From Diadema setosum (taxonomy: Eukaryota > Echinodermata > Echinoidea > Diadematoida > Diadematidae), in the NCBI GenBank assembly GCA_033980235.1, contig CM067075.1, positions 16,008,844 through 16,072,843 of the forward strand: DNA of 64,000 nt. The letters run 5' to 3'. The notes below the pieces were generated by a model, which saw only the letters and a list, made by a program, of their open reading frames with translations, was not told where the DNA came from and searched no databases. The stretch's first letter is position 1. Every line of letters starts with the position of its first letter. Shown here piece by piece: positions 13,622 to 27,598 of this stretch. Both the position numbers and the translations under genes were made by a program.

Positions 13622-14442
13622 CCTTCCACTCATACAAATATTACAAATTATTGGCATGTATAAGGACACATTTGAAGATAACAGACACATGTGACAGCAC
13701 GGACTCGGCATCAACTGAAATAGCTGGGGAAAGTGAATTTTTTATCATACTGTCCCTATCCTACACTTTTAGAGGTACTGCACTTGCAAACAAGCATTTT
13801 GAGTACCAGTAGCTGTACTGTTACAAATGGATTCCATTTGATAAAATAAGACAAGTTTGCAAAGTATGGAGAGAAACAACCAATACTCAACATATGTAAG
13901 AATAATGATTAATCTGTACGCAAGGCATCATGCAAAGAGTTAATAGCACAGTGAAATATGATTGTCTTTCTTTCTTTCAGCATAAATATTTCCTTTTCGA
14001 TTATTCAATGGCGTCAAAGTTTGTCAAAACGTTGACTGGCGAAGCAGACCTACTTCTTGAAAAGTGACGGTCCCCTATTCCTGAAGGGTCAGTGAGACAT
14101 CCCCGCCCCATCCCTCCCAGGTAACTGTGCCTGGGACAAGAGCAGACCCTGCCCTCAATCACTGGCCGACCACTTCCACTGCATGAATGGATACCGGGCA
14201 AATAGGTCAATACTTCAGAGGATTACCCTACAAAGGCCTGGTCCGGATTTGCTTTTGTGGTGGTATTGATTCACACTTTGGGAAATTCCTGTGGGTCTTC
14301 TGAGCCCCCCAAAGGATTTCCTTATTCACACAGACAGATTCTGTCTGTCTCAGTCTCTCTCTAGCTCCCTTTTATCTATCTCTATGTTTATGTACCTTAA
14401 TAGAAAGAGGAAAAGAGAACTGTAATGTACGATATAATATAC

Positions 14443-14443
14443 A

Positions 14444-14480
<37 letters not shown>
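14443..14480. repeat. TG/TA microsatellite
   Basis: An alternating (tg)n run passes directly into (ta)n. Confidence 0.9.
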
Positions 14481-14481
<1 letters not shown>

Positions 14482-14995
14482 GAAAAAAAAAAACTTTTTC
14501 TGTTAAAAATCACCTTTTTAATATGTGGAAAATATCAAAGTCCTCAAAAAGAAGCATGTTCATCATAGCTGTGAGGTTTGCCATGCCCAGTTTTACCACA
14601 GTTGATGGAGTCAACTCCATCTTCACTTTTGTGAATTTTTAACAATCAAATCAAAGGCAGCTTTGAACAGCACACAAGTATTCGCCCTTCTCTGGGTTCT
14701 GTGTCTACAAAGTTACACAGCATTAAGGGGCTTCACATTCCTATGATGACAGGAACATTTTGTTTGATGCTAGAACAACTATACTTTTGCTAGCTGTTTT
14801 CCCTTTTTTTTTTTTTTTTTGGTCCAACACTTGCTGACATAGCTTGTGATATTTGGGGTCTCTATGCATTTTTTGTTCTAATCGGCACCAGCAGTAGCAT
14901 AAAATTCAAATAAAATCCAATTGCTCCAAAATTTGATATAATTCATGCTATGAACCTCTATGTCACCTACAGAATACACACACACACACACCAGG

Positions 14996-15154
14996 GCTGC
15001 ACACTAACCCATGTTTTTTTACTGGTCCGATCTGTCTGTCGAACCAGTAGGTACCTAGTTTTTCCATATTTTACTGGTATTTTCCTGAAAAAGTTACTGG
15101 TCTGATGGTGATTTCTACTGGTCAGGGACTGTCGGACTAGTACCAGTGTGCAGC
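14996..15154. repeat. Small TIR element with ACTGGT motifs
   Basis: GCTGCACACT at 14996-15005 is matched inverted by AGTGTGCAGC at 15145-15154. The interior has at least four copies of ACTGGT or its complement. Its size (159 bp) and lack of coding capacity fit a MITE. Confidence 0.55.
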
Positions 15155-15925
15155 ATTGTATACACACATACATATGTAGGCCTACATTACAGAAGTTTAT
15201 CAATACACACAAATCCAAGCAGACTTCCTTCCCAGAGCTGTATCCATGACAACCCAAGCGGTTGTCTGAGACCTGCCAAGGGTTTCAAGCTTTAAAAGAC
15301 AGATGTGTGAAGTCAAGCTTTCAAACTGAAAAAACAAAAATCACTTGTTCGCCACTCAGGATTTGAGACATTTCATATTCCTGAATCTATCACTGCTGAG
15401 AATTGGTCTGACGGGAATGTCAGAAAATGATAGCTGCCATACTTTGAATTTACTTTAAGATGTTACACAATTCAGTAAAATTTGAAATATCAATTATTAG
15501 AATATAAGTAACCCTACAGTGTTTAATATCTGCATAACAGAATGTAACATCTCAATGGTGTGATATCAATTCACATAGATCTACCCCTAGTACTGTAACT
15601 GGTTGACAATCAAATCCTTCTGCAGTTGACTATTCTGCTGTGCTTTGCAGACTGACATTTCCTATGTGAAAGCCCCAGAGTAGAACCAGAATAGGAACAA
15701 AACTGGCCAAATCTCGGCATCATACTAGGCATACTTGATGTACACCTGGGAGTACATTGTACATCACAAAAGAATGCCATTTACTGGTGCAACAGTAAAC
15801 CCTTGGGATGTGGATACACAGAGTAACGAGTACTGTTGGCTGAATGAATGTATACAAGACAAATACAGTATGCCCAAGGGACATTTGCATCTATTGCCTA
15901 CCTTAGCCTCCTCAGCCAGGCTTAA

Positions 15926-16012
15926 CCCATTGAGAATGGGCTGATTTGCTATAATCTCACACATTTCCCATAGACACCTGCCCCAGTATCCTCAAGACTA
16001 GTCTTCAATTGG
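15926..16012 (+). repeat. TTAA-flanked mini-element, copy B
   Basis: An 87-bp element between TTAA at 15922-15925 and 16013-16016. Its ends, CCCATTGAGAA and TTCAATTGG, are imperfect inverted repeats. CCC-type ends at TTAA are the hallmark of piggyBac-group transposition. Confidence 0.65.
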
Positions 16013-18915
16013 TTAATACTGTCCCTTCTCGCACCGCCTGACATTAGACTCTAGATATCATATTTGTGTTGGTATGTTGCACTATGAGAGAAACTTAGTA
16101 ATATGCACACACTCTCTATGTACGTAGTTACCAATAACTGGTACATAAACCAGCATAAGCTAAACTCATAGAAATCTCTCTACCACCAGTACCACACTCT
16201 ATCCCTCAACCCCAGAATTCCAAATTACATTCTTCAACCCCTCGTCCACCCACATACAGTCTAAAAACAAAACATAACACACACAAGACCTCACATCTGT
16301 GAATAGCTCAACAGGAGGCCAAGCCCAGAGGCATTCATGGTCAAGGTCTTCAGAGCCATTAGACATGATATCAATTGTAATGCAATATTTCTACAAGTTT
16401 GTTAAACCATCAATTCAAGCTGTGTGTATCTAATACACATGTACAGTTGAACATAAACTGCACCATTCTGATGAAGCGATGATGGACTTTATTTTACAGG
16501 TGAGCAGCAATGGTCATAGTTCAAGAACAGAATCCTGAACTTTTACAATTGGTGGTATGTTCATTAGCACACTTGTACCACACACTACTCAATAAGCTTT
16601 GCACATACAACTATGCTACAAACTAAATACGCACTTTCTACAATGTGATCTAAATGACTGCATAGTAAATTCAGGGAAGATATCCCTTTTCCAGCCCTGG
16701 CATGAATAGACAAGACAAGTCAAAAGTTTGCAAAACTATTTTTTCAAAAATTAAAAAAATATATATATATTTGTGGTAGACCATATCCCTTCTGATATAT
16801 GCCACTGAATGTACGGGTAAGAGGGATATATAAGATTATGTTATTATCATTCTTTATGAAATAAAACTTCAATCATTTGACATGTTTGCAATCAGGGTAC
16901 AACTAACATGATCTATTTTTTTTTTTTTATGAATATGAAACAACAAATTGTACATGAGGGGCTAGAAAAAGTTTACAATTTGTACTTAACCACTGCACTA
17001 AAATGTTAAGGGTTTATCAGACCTTAAATTACCATATGCATTTAAAAAGTCATGTTGTTCAATACACTATATAAATCAATTTCAAAAATGCAATAGGACT
17101 ATACATGTCTGATGATAAAAATTAGATTGTACCTTGACTACTAATACTTCTCACATACATGTCCAGTAATTTTGTACTTTCTTCTGAGTTGCTTGTGAAG
17201 GAAATGTTGGCAGAAATGTCAATGTTTATTGCCAGTAGCCATATATCATTACCTTTTGGGAAGAAATGTGACTATCTGCACTGAGTACTGCTGAACATCA
17301 ATAAAATTTTTAAACACTCCAAATGTCACAAAGATGTGAACAAAATAGACCTATTGCAATAATGACACAGTGAAATATCTTAATCTTTTTTTAACTGTAA
17401 TCATGGAATTTCAGGAAGACGAGGTCTCTTCTGATGTCTAACGGCAAAGCGAGCATAAAGACACATTCCCCTGACTGCTACTACACAGTCTTCTACAGTA
17501 TTTACCTACATGTATGCAATGTTTGCTGTCATATGACATGTGTACGCCATCTACACACAATACATACTCCCAATACATGAGTGCAAACACCCATGATATA
17601 CTGGGAGATGCTGACTGAATGACAGTAGGCAGGAGAAGTATAGAGAGTGAGAGAAAGAGGGAGAGAGAGAGAGAGTAAGGCAGAGAAACTGAACAGCAGT
17701 ATTAGAGCAGCGCTGAGCTGAGCAGGATACTGCTATATGTATGCCTATAGATGCCATACACTGCACTGGACTTGTTACGATGTGATAGTTCACAGCCAGG
17801 CTCTGGAAAGGTCAATTACAGGGCACCGTGATCTTTGCTGTTGCATGGCCTGTGCCAGTTATGCAAGTGAGGCCAGACTTTTCTGATATGACCTAGCACA
17901 GTCCCCTGCATGTGTATCGTACTGCACGACTTCATGAATAAGAAGTGACTAGTAGCAAACAAAGTTAGGGGCTGTGGCATACGTTAATCGAACTGTATGT
18001 AATTAACCATTTTGTGGGGTCACAAAAGGACTTTGATCTTGCTTTGAGCAAGTTACACTGCACTGCAACACCATGATCACATTCGCAATTCATTCAGATC
18101 AATTCACACTTAAATCTGATGCTGCTCATTTAGAATTCCTATTTGTCAAATTCATACTCCTTGACGCACTTTGCACACAGCCCATTACAACCGCCCAATG
18201 TCATGTACTGGTACACTGCTTACAGTTCAGTTATACTTATAGCTGGGCTAGTATACATTTAGAATCTAGACATGATCTGTCTTTCAGTGCTTACCATGAC
18301 CATACTATTACTTGATCATTCAATGGTGCCTGTTAACAATAAAGTAATAGTACCAATCTTAATGCCTAGAACTTTTATCTCTTATTTCCTTCTAAATGTC
18401 ATACATACACATTCATAAACAGTACACAAAATATTCATGATGAACAAGCTAGCTTGCCTACAGTAAGGTCCCATGTCGTGCCCCACCGACACCACCCACC
18501 ACACATTTGTATTGGGTTTCACGCATCAAAAGTCCCCTGATCTAATTGAACAGCACTCAAAAACGTCACTCCCACCAATAATCAGAACTTAGAAGTAAAA
18601 CTAGACTATGCCAGTCAACAAATTACAGCTCTGTCGACAAACTTGGGAACTGAACAGACAGACACGGTCTCTACCGAGAGAACAACCTAGTCTGAGGAAA
18701 ACTGCGTAAAAGAAGGAATAACTTTGAACGTTGTCGAGGCAGTGTCGTGCTACCTTCACGTCACTCGTGCAACGTGTGTTATAACGACTCCTCTAAATGC
18801 AACTGTCAGCGAGCGAGCGAGGCCAGCCCTCTGCGCCGCCAGGCCAGGGGGCCGTGGGAAACTCACTGTCACTCGAGAACAGCGACGGTAATCGAACATG
18901 ATATCGAGAACTTAC

Positions 18916-19008
18916 CAAAGTTGTCGGGAACACGAGATTAGGCTTTCCAAAGTGTCGCCTGTCCCTTATGTGTACATAAAATACTGTTGTTTGTAAGAGA
19001 TCACTCAC
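18916..19008 (-). promoter_or_regulatory. Possible non-coding first exon and promoter of the minus-strand gene
   Basis: On the minus strand a consensus donor (ctttg|gtaag) ends a short stretch beside DNA with many CpG (18740-18900). It could splice to the acceptor at 8657. The upstream boundary is not visible, and this is inference from one splice-like site plus base composition. Confidence 0.25.
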
Positions 19009-21234
19009 AACACAGCTACTTCGAGGTAAAGAAGGCTAAAAACCACTACATGCGAGCAGATACGTTAAAATTAAAGGGACTTTGCGAGGTACCCGGCTTG
19101 CCCAGCCGCGCGTGAAATAATAACACTAACTAAATCAGACTGCGTGAGGGCGCTGGTAGCTGGACACCTATGCATACTGTAGTAGATCGTAAACAGTACA
19201 TTTTGCCACAATGCATTATTTTCGCTTGCATGACATGATGTGATTTTTTTAGAGAACAAAATAAGTTTAAACAAACTCGAATGAATAGAATGAAATAAGA
19301 CGAATAAAATGGTAGAAAGATTAACTTAGGAATGAAATTGAGAATAAAGCCCCCGTTGGTAAATACATTACAAAAACTAATATTGAAATCAATAATATTA
19401 TTTCCTTGCTTTATATTCAATTTAATGAATTAAGCGTCTACCGTTTTGGTGCGAGTTCATTCAATCTGCTTAATACAGTCAACTTGAACAAGAACAGGAA
19501 TCTTGGAGAAAGCCGGGATAACATGGTTCCATATTACTTAGTATAAGATCACTGACTAACCAAAAGGCACACAAAGGCATGGTCATGATTTGTACCTGCG
19601 TAAAAACAAAGCTTGAAATCAAACATGACATTAACATATAAATGTTGTAGGTAAAATAAGTAAATAACTTTATAGAAACAGAGAAAATGTAATAAAATCA
19701 GCTTTAAACATAGATAAAGTAAGTGATGAATTACCTTATTGCTACCTTTCTTCTTCTTCTTTTTTTTCTAATTGGTGGTTGCGGAAAAAATGAAGGAAAG
19801 TACTGAGTACCACCAAAAAGGCCTTACACAATAGAGGCTAAAGTCAAAAGCAATTTTCAGTTATTCAAGTTAGTGCGTTTTAAAGTAATGTAGATTATCT
19901 GAACTATTTAGCAGGAGCACTGAAAGCTTTATGTGATACACAAACTTAATTCAAGGTATATAGAAAGCAATCATGTGGAAGTTATGCCTCTGTCTTTATC
20001 TCTTCTCTTAGCCACGAAGAGCATTAGATTTGGCAAATAAGAAAGGATATTCCCCTCCATCTAATCGTCAACAATATTGAATTAGTCGGTTTGCCAAAAC
20101 CGATATCCTATGTTATATAGCAAACACACAGCACGTCTGGGGGTATGTCGCCTATATGATTTCTTATATAACCTCCATGTCTAATGCGCGTGCAGTGAAA
20201 AAAAAAATGCTTCTGATATATACTCAGGAGCAATACAGGTCTCACATCAATGATAGGCTCCCACGCATGGAGATTTGTCGTATGTTAAAAGAAATAGAAA
20301 TCACAATTTATATAACAATTTGTCGAACTTTTCAAAAAATCTTCTTTTTTCTAGTAAGAAAATTAACATTTTAAGGCTTCAATCTCGAAATCCAAGAAGG
20401 AAATCTTCCTATACCCTAAATCAAACCAAGAGCCCTGTAAACCGGATTTTATGTCGCTATCATATGCACGTAGTGACAGTAAACAAGTCTATTGTTCACT
20501 TTTAAAATTATTTATGCTAAATTACTAGTTCCGGAATATTCACAGCACCCCATAAAGATCACAACTTGTGTTGTCATGGTAACTCGTTAAGGAGAAGATA
20601 ATAGGCCTATGGCATAACATAAACGCCTAAACAATATGTTCCAAGTATATAGGTATAATCTTTAGAGTAATCCTCATGATCTATAAGATTTGTCTCGTAG
20701 CATATAACGTTGAAACTCTCCCTTGTATTTATAATAAGACTATTTCTGAATCAGGGGATGATAGGGTTATGATATATCATCCAAAACAAGTCATCCATTC
20801 ACTTACAAAAATCTGACCTTGACCTCATTACACTTTCGTCCAAATCCTGCTAAGATCTTCGTTTTTCATTTGAATTCAAAATGATTCGGTTTTGATTTTA
20901 ATTGCCACAGAAATGATGCCATGGCATTACCAGACACAATCATAAACTTTGTTTGGCCACTTAATTATATAGTTTGTTTGTTTGTGTGCGTGTGTTTGTG
21001 TGTGTGTGTGTGTGTACACATATTGTGACAACTATTTTACGATATTTAGTATCTACATGCTTGAATATTGTTTGTTTTGAGGTATGTACATTTATTATAG
21101 GCCTATATAAAGTAAAATCTTTGATACTAAAGTAAAGTAAAAACCTATTTAAGGTAAAAAGCCTTCATAAAGTAAAAACAAATTATCACTAGGTATTATG
21201 TTCATGAAGGTTCAATAGTATGATGATGAAATAA

Positions 21235-21480
21235 GGTTTGTTAGTCCGAAAATGGGGGAAAATGAAGTTGTTATTCCGAAGGTGCGTTAGACGAGCTGAG
21301 GTTTGTTGTTCTGAAGTAAGGTTCGCTAGTCCGAACCTTATCTAATTTTCAGATCAACGAACCTTCGAAATAACGAGCCCTCGGAATAACCCCACATTTT
21401 TTTATTTTTTTTTTCGGACGAACGAACATCTTGGTACACGGATTTTGTGTGATTCAGACGGAATAACGAACATCATCGGT
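21235..21480. repeat. Repeat of alternating 'gttagtccgaa / ttcgaaataacgaa' motifs
   Basis: Short motifs of the type GGTTnGTTnnTCCGAA occur several times in direct orientation (21235-21335) and then inverted (21355-21475). This gives a locally self-complementary, non-coding stretch. Confidence 0.5.
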
Positions 21481-22203
21481 GTTTCGCGCTGTAAAAAAAA
21501 AAATGTATTGTATCATACCGTATTTTATTGTTTTACAGGGAAATTATTGCCAAAAATTAGAACACATACTTTTTAGACTAATTCAATTCCATCTTTCATG
21601 AAGAAACTTTGAAGATTCAGCGCATCACATATGTAAATAAAAACAAGCTATAATGAAGCATTATTGTGATTGTCAACATTGCAGTATTAAGCGGTAAATA
21701 CACAATTCATGTGCGAGGAGAAATGGCATATTAATGCTGCCACCATCGACGATTCGTTGTGCTCACCACAGCGTAGAAATTAATCGGTTTGAAATACCGG
21801 AACACAAGAATTCTCCTTGTATAGGTTGTAAGCGACAATGTGGAGAGATTCTTTCAATACTTGGTTTAAGTGCGATGTCAGCTCCACAACATTTTTCTAT
21901 CTATCATGCTTTTTTAATTAAGTGTTAATGAATAAGATCTATCTATTAGACTGTGTTCTTCAAGTATAGTGTTAATGGTGCTTAAGCTATTTTTGGTCTG
22001 ATTTTGTCATATCATTGAACACCGCTTAGACTCGGAAATCTCGGTATTCACACAATGTATACAGAAACTTGCCGTTCGACATACTATCACCTCATGAATT
22101 ACCCAAAATCGATTTAGCCCAGAAATCAATCAGACATTACGAACCCAATGTCTGGAACTACTCATTAACTAAAGTAGTATACTTTACTTTTATGCTTAAA
22201 AAA

Positions 22204-22235
22204 AAAACACACACAAACAAACACACACACACACA

Positions 22236-22276
<41 letters not shown>
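22204..22276. repeat. CA microsatellite
   Basis: A nearly uninterrupted (CA)n tract, followed 60 bp later by a (TTTTG)n tract (22337-22413). Confidence 0.95.
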
Positions 22277-22279
<3 letters not shown>

Positions 22280-23474
22280 TTATCGTTATGCACCCAGCTA
22301 ACAAAATATTCCATGAATTCCACATAATGTTTTAAAGATTTTGTTTTGTTTTGTTTTGTTTCGGGTTTTGTTTTGTTTCGGGTTTTGTTTTGTTTTGTTT
22401 TGTTTTTTTGTTTTTTGCTTGGACAATATCTTTTTTCCTTCTTTCCTTCCATTCTTTCTATCTATTCTGTCGCGTCGTGTCATGTTCTTGTGTTTCTCCT
22501 ATTTTGTTCCGTCTTGTCTTAAATCATATTTGTGCTAAGTATAAATTTTGCAGGTATTTCATAAGATTTTTCTTTGAGTGGTTCACAATATACAAGCTTG
22601 CTTTTAAGTGAACCTCTCAATTCTTTTCTTTTTTCTCAACTGAAGCGTAACTGTATTTTTTTTTTTGCCAGTGTGCATGCATATATCTTTACCTGTGTCA
22701 TTTATCCTTTGCAAAGTCGAATGTACACGTTTATGATAATTCTTGATTTATTCTGTGTTATGTTTTGTTGGGAAAAGAAGAATGAAAAAAAAAATAAATA
22801 ATTGAACTGAATTGAATGAATCGAATAGGGTTTTCGAAATGATAATCAGTCAAAATGAGAGTTGGGTAGGAATGAATGTTGGAATTAGGGATTAAGAGGT
22901 TATTAAACACCGAAAAGTGTTGGTTTAACCTGTATTTCTGCGTATAAATAGATGTTGACAAGTGTAAATGTAAAAATGGGTCGTATGGAAAGCAATGTCG
23001 CTATTTTCCCTAGATGTTATGTTATCAGGGACAGTGTTGTTACGAAATTTACAGTTCGTATATTGATCTGTATCTTTCACGTTTTTGCATACTTTGTGTT
23101 AAGTTGTCACAGTAATTAGAGAAAAACATAAATAAAACTAAACCAAGCAGCTTAGCAAGTTTTGCAATTTGAACTACAGGACGACGATAACAGCAAATAT
23201 TTGCCATGGTATGATTATCTTCATTTATTTCGAATTGAATATTGATTATTTTTATTATTCTTTTTGTCCAGTCAGTTATATGTGTTTAATTAGGTTGTTG
23301 TCCTGAAAATGAGAAATAAAAGAGGGATTAGTTCAATTCAATTCAAATCTCTTATCCTCGTATGAAAGTAATTATGTAGAAGCACACAAAACCATGCACA
23401 CAGACGTCAGACACAGTTTCAGACAAACAGTTACGATAATCACAAAGTGTACTTTGACTATGGATGCGCTGACG

Positions 23475-23722
23475 ACTGGGCACATTCTAAAAAATGGAAT
23501 GCTAGTAAAATTCAACATTCTAAATGTCGTCACTCCTCGAACCGTGTGTAAATGTTAAATATAACACTCAAAATGTTGGATTTACCATTTAGCTCAAAAT
23601 AAAAAATAATAAATCGGCTAATCCAACTTTTCGAGTGTTAAATTTAACATTTACAAAAGGTTCGAGGAGTGACAGCATCTAAAATGTTGGATTTATTATA
23701 TGCTTTTTTTTTTTAGAGTGTA
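23475..23722. repeat. Fold-back TIR element, 'ttctaaaaaa' family
   Basis: The outer ends acattctaaaaaa / tttttttagagtgt are inverted. Inside, 23526-23586 and 23620-23680 are about 60-base inverted arms (gtcactcctcgaacc... / ...ggttcgaggagtgac). It could form a long hairpin and is non-coding. Confidence 0.7.
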
Positions 23723-25659
23723 CGAGATTCGGACGCCCTTGTTTGGTTGGATTACATAATTATATATGACGATTGAGAAAGCATTTAAATGCTTATGAGC
23801 AAGCTATTACGGGACCAACGGTTTTAAGCCCCTTGCACTCAGAAGGAGTATATTATAGTTTAAAATAAGGTCCCGGAATAAGGTAAAACCGTTGCCATCA
23901 GTGGATTCAAACCAGTGACCTGCACCATTGAGAATCTGCTGTCTTCATCGCTTTGTCATGGTAGTCCCTTTATATATCAGGAAGAGGGATAGATATGACC
24001 CAATATGTTGCTTAAGGGGGAAATAATCTAAGACATGTGTGGATTCAATAAACAGATTGATCGTTCTTTTTTTTTTATTGAAGTCCACTGATGTGCATCT
24101 AATAATCATTATTTTCTCCATTCATAATGTCAAATCATACACTTTTCGGGTAAATGTCTTCCGCGTTTTCGTAACAGAGAATAATTATCACGTATGTTTA
24201 CTCTGTTGATACTCTCACTCTCCTATTGCAGTGCAGTACAGTATAGCATGTATATTAGCCGACAATAGAAATGTACCTTATGATCATAATTTGCACTAAT
24301 CACAAGATTTATGCCAACGTTCCTCAATTAATTTGAAAAGAAGTTTGACACAACGTGTGGTCATAATGTAATATGCCGTATCTTACTTTGGACACCACTG
24401 AACACAGATCACGAGGTGGAGTATCACTCCCACCTCACTAATCCGGACCTAGAGACAATATGTATTATATAATAGGCCTGCATACAAAAGTCATTACATA
24501 CGCATACATACAAATACTGCAGTATATTTGCATGGAAAAGTTGTGATGTGATGGCATCGTCTTATCACGTCACAACACATGATATAAACTAAAGTGAGCA
24601 CATATTCTCGTAAATATCATTGCCACTCTTTCAATTGGGCTTCATGTGCCAATTTTGCTTTTCGCGCCAAAATTTCTCACTGGGCTATGATTGGATAAAA
24701 GTTGACACTCATATTGCCTATTCTCTTTTCAGACACGAACTTAAAAAATAATGTAGAATCATAGAACAATTTGCTCTTATATTGTTGAATATGTGGAAAA
24801 AAGAAATTACCCTCCTCTTCTTTTCCTTTTTTAACAGAAGAATGACTGCAAATTAAAATGTCTTAAACAGTATTTAATACACACACTAGTAGAAGTACAC
24901 GTACAAGACATTTCCTCGATATGAAGGCTAGCACAGATAACCGTTTACAACACGTAGTACGGTGATGGTACGTTGTCGGTGAAGAGGCACGCTTTCGCAC
25001 AATAGGCGCTATTATAAAATGGGTTCAAGAATGTAGCCAATAGGAAGCTCTGAAATGAGACACACCTCCTTCCTTTACTTCAGTACTATTGCACTGCCTG
25101 TAATCCTATGGTAGATTGCCGATCGTCTGTGCGCGCGGCGGCTCCTTTGATGAATTGCATGCATACGCGTACGCGCTGTCAATCCTGTAAACAACTTCTA
25201 GTTCGGGCTGCCGGCCGGCCGGCCTGTCTTCCCTTGTGCATAACATATGTGGCGTACGTACGTTAAAACTATACATATACGTACACTTTGTACAGTACAG
25301 TAGACCAAGCGTTATGGGACCGGACGCGTACATGGAGTCACTTTGAAGAGCAAATCCAACGATTTAGCAGGTTAATTCTCACGCCGTTTTCAGAGTATGT
25401 TGTCTAGTAGGCCTATATGAGGAGTCTATATCAAGTCTTTAAGGTAAAGGGTGCATATTCTATGTAAAATAAGTAAGTTTTCATGCGGGTGTCCGGAAAC
25501 CCAACCCCCCATTATACTTATACTGTATGTGCGGGACTTCCGCGAGTGCGACGTGCGTAAAAGTTTGGGACGAACATCTTCGGACGTCTTGACCCACAAA
25601 GGTACGTGAAAAACGCTGAAAAATGATGTTAGTTTTCGAATTTTCGACCCATTTTATAA

Positions 25660-25833
25660 AACAAGTGATGCACAGGATTATTTCGTGGCGTTAGTGTAGG
25701 CGTAGCTCACTCTCGGGTATTTACAATGTAGTGCAACATGCACTCGGCTTCGCCTCGTGCATGTTTCACAATTGTAAATACCCTCGAGTGCACTACGCCT
25801 ACACTAATGCACTCTATCCTGTGCATCATTTGT
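25660..25833. repeat. Palindromic (fold-back) repeat, ~174 bp
   Basis: Two arms of roughly 80 bases are inverted copies (gtgatgcacaggat...ttagtgtaggcgtag and ctacgcctacactaat...atcctgtgcatcat). The centre is a short loop around 'cggcttcgcc'. Transcribed RNA would fold into a long stem. Confidence 0.75.
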
Positions 25834-26440
25834 ATAGCAATACTAGTCTAGTATTAGGCGACGAAGGCGGCGGTTTTCTGCAGACGACAACACACAAAAC
25901 TTGCATGCTATGCGTTTGTCGATGTATGCACGCATGTTTGGTCATCGCACCATGAACCACCGAGCGAGTTTTGGCCGGAAGACCGAATTTAAGCATGATA
26001 TTGGTAATCATCTCAGGGGAACGCTTGAAAACAAGGTAAAAAATAATCTTGATGTGTATCCAGAATCATGTTATAGATCAAGACGTGACAAGTGACATCT
26101 TCGGTCAATCGGTGTTCTGTCTGTCGGTGCTATTGTAAGCCAGTCCCATTCGTTAACATATTTGTTGTGTTCTAGAAATTCCAGCTGCACATGCAACACT
26201 GACTGTGTTTAATAAGCTTATGTTAGGCTGCTATTAAACTCAATAGACTAGAGCGGGAAATATTTATGAAGTCCCAGTAACAGTTACATGTACTTGATGT
26301 AGCATGATGGGGATACCATCTGCATGGGCATGGAATTGAAAGGCTGTGATTACACACAACATTTTGGGTAACGAGTCGGGGACCTAACCAGTGCAGTGCA
26401 GTTAACGTTAGAGTTCTAAATAAAATGAAAAGTTCTAAAG

Positions 26441-26808
26441 GGCAGTGAGTGAGTTAGCTCAGTCGGTAGCGCGTCTGCCTCACGATCACACAGCCCGGGT
26501 TCGAACCCGAGTCTGGACTGAGCAATGTTGTGTGTATGCGTACCGTCCCCTCTAGCAAGAGGCAAAACACTCTGTCCCTCGGATAGGACATAAAATGGAG
26601 GTCCCATGTATGAGAGAGTAACAACTCATGATGCACGTTAAAAGATCCCGCTTCATTCATTCATCGCAAAGAGCAGGGTGTTTAACCCGGTGAAGTGGTC
26701 CCCACCTCACATCCAACTGGACTGCATGGAAGACCAGCTTAACGTAGCTGAATATGGGCTATCTAGCCATCTTCTCAGATGGAAAATGAACAAACAAACA
26801 AAAACCTG
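26441..26808 (+). mobile_element. tRNA-derived SINE
   Basis: An internal Pol III promoter is plain: an A box (ttagctcagtcgg, 26454-26466) and a perfect B box (ggttcgaacc, 26498-26507) at tRNA-like spacing. About 270 bases of tRNA-unrelated body follow, ending in an (aaac)n tail near 26785-26805. The head has no matching acceptor stem, so it is not a functional tRNA gene. A 10-bp inverted repeat (agttctaaag / ctttagaact) happens to flank it, but I could not find a clean direct target duplication. Confidence 0.8.
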
Positions 26809-26822
26809 AGTCCTTTAGAACT

Positions 26823-27598
26823 AGGGTAAGGGCACCAGTATTCGGTCAGGCACCGGTATTCGATCACATATCACTAGTCACCAGCCAGTAAGTTCAACTG
26901 TCACAACACACGCAAATCACACTAATTCACATACTTGCACACTCATTCACAACATGAAACTTCCTTAGCCCCCTCCAAAAATCCATCCAAAATCCCAAAT
27001 TTTACTGTCAAAAGTGCAGAATCGGCGCTACTTTCCAAAAGCGCGCGCGGATAAGGCCCAGTTTTAAGAGTACGGGTCGCTGAAAAAGCGCTAAAAATCG
27101 AGGAATACGCCGTTCTCTCGCGGGATTTTTCGCTTATCGCAAGCTTGGAGTGTAACGGTATCCTCAAAAATGCAAAAGAAAAACAAAATGTCCGTACGTG
27201 CCGATACAGTGTCCCAATGTACAAGGGTTGAATGCAAGTGCCGAGGCCCCAGTATTCGGTCACCAACGGTCGCCGCAACTTCCCCGATGCAATTTTGCAC
27301 CAACAAGGTAGCGCGCGCGCACGTTTTTCAGCTGCCTTGAACACGCATTGACTTTGAACGCGCACATCGCGTGACCGAATACTGGAGCCGATGACCGTAT
27401 ACTGGGGAATTTTCAAGGTGAAATATTTCGCAATTTTGTGCAATTCTGTGAGATATTTAACGAAATGAAAGTTGAGATTAAAGAAATTTGATATATTTCT
27501 CATACATTGCTGTAGATATGATGTATGTATGTATTATTTTAGTTTGAAAAATATTGCAAAAAAGCTTAAGTGACCGAATACTGGGGATGTTACCCTAT
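26823..27598. mobile_element. TIR element with CAGTATTCGGTCA motifs
   Basis: The left end agggtaagggcaccagtattcggtca and the right end tgaccgaatactggggatgttaccct are imperfect inverted repeats. Further direct and inverted copies of the 'cagtattcggtca' core lie inside (about 26850, 27249, 27370 and 27388). A 186-codon minus-strand frame within it resembles nothing, so I treat the element as non-autonomous. Confidence 0.6.

Larger units (their letters stand above)
8658..18915 (-). other. Probable first intron of the minus-strand gene
   Basis: This 10-kb stretch lies between the acceptor at 8657/8658 and a minus-strand donor (ctttg|gtaag) at 18915/18916. It contains repeats (9732-10123, 11320-11397, 13408-13621, 14996-15154, 15926-16012), a G15 run at 9640-9654, a TG/TA microsatellite near 14443-14480 and no recognisable coding exon. 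A CCAAT sequence near 9188 next to GC-richer DNA (9020-9330) could instead mark a closer alternative promoter. Confidence 0.35.

Noticed and set aside
13980..14215. Possible exon after a pyrimidine-rich AG at 13979
   Set aside because: The following sequence has no long frame in phase with a donor and resembles no protein; it remains a GC-richer stretch only.
26441..26520. Functional tRNA gene
   Set aside because: A and B boxes are good, but the acceptor stem does not pair and a long tailed body follows, so it is a SINE head.
26943..27503. 186-codon minus-strand frame
   Set aside because: It lies wholly inside a TIR element and shows no transposase or other family signature.
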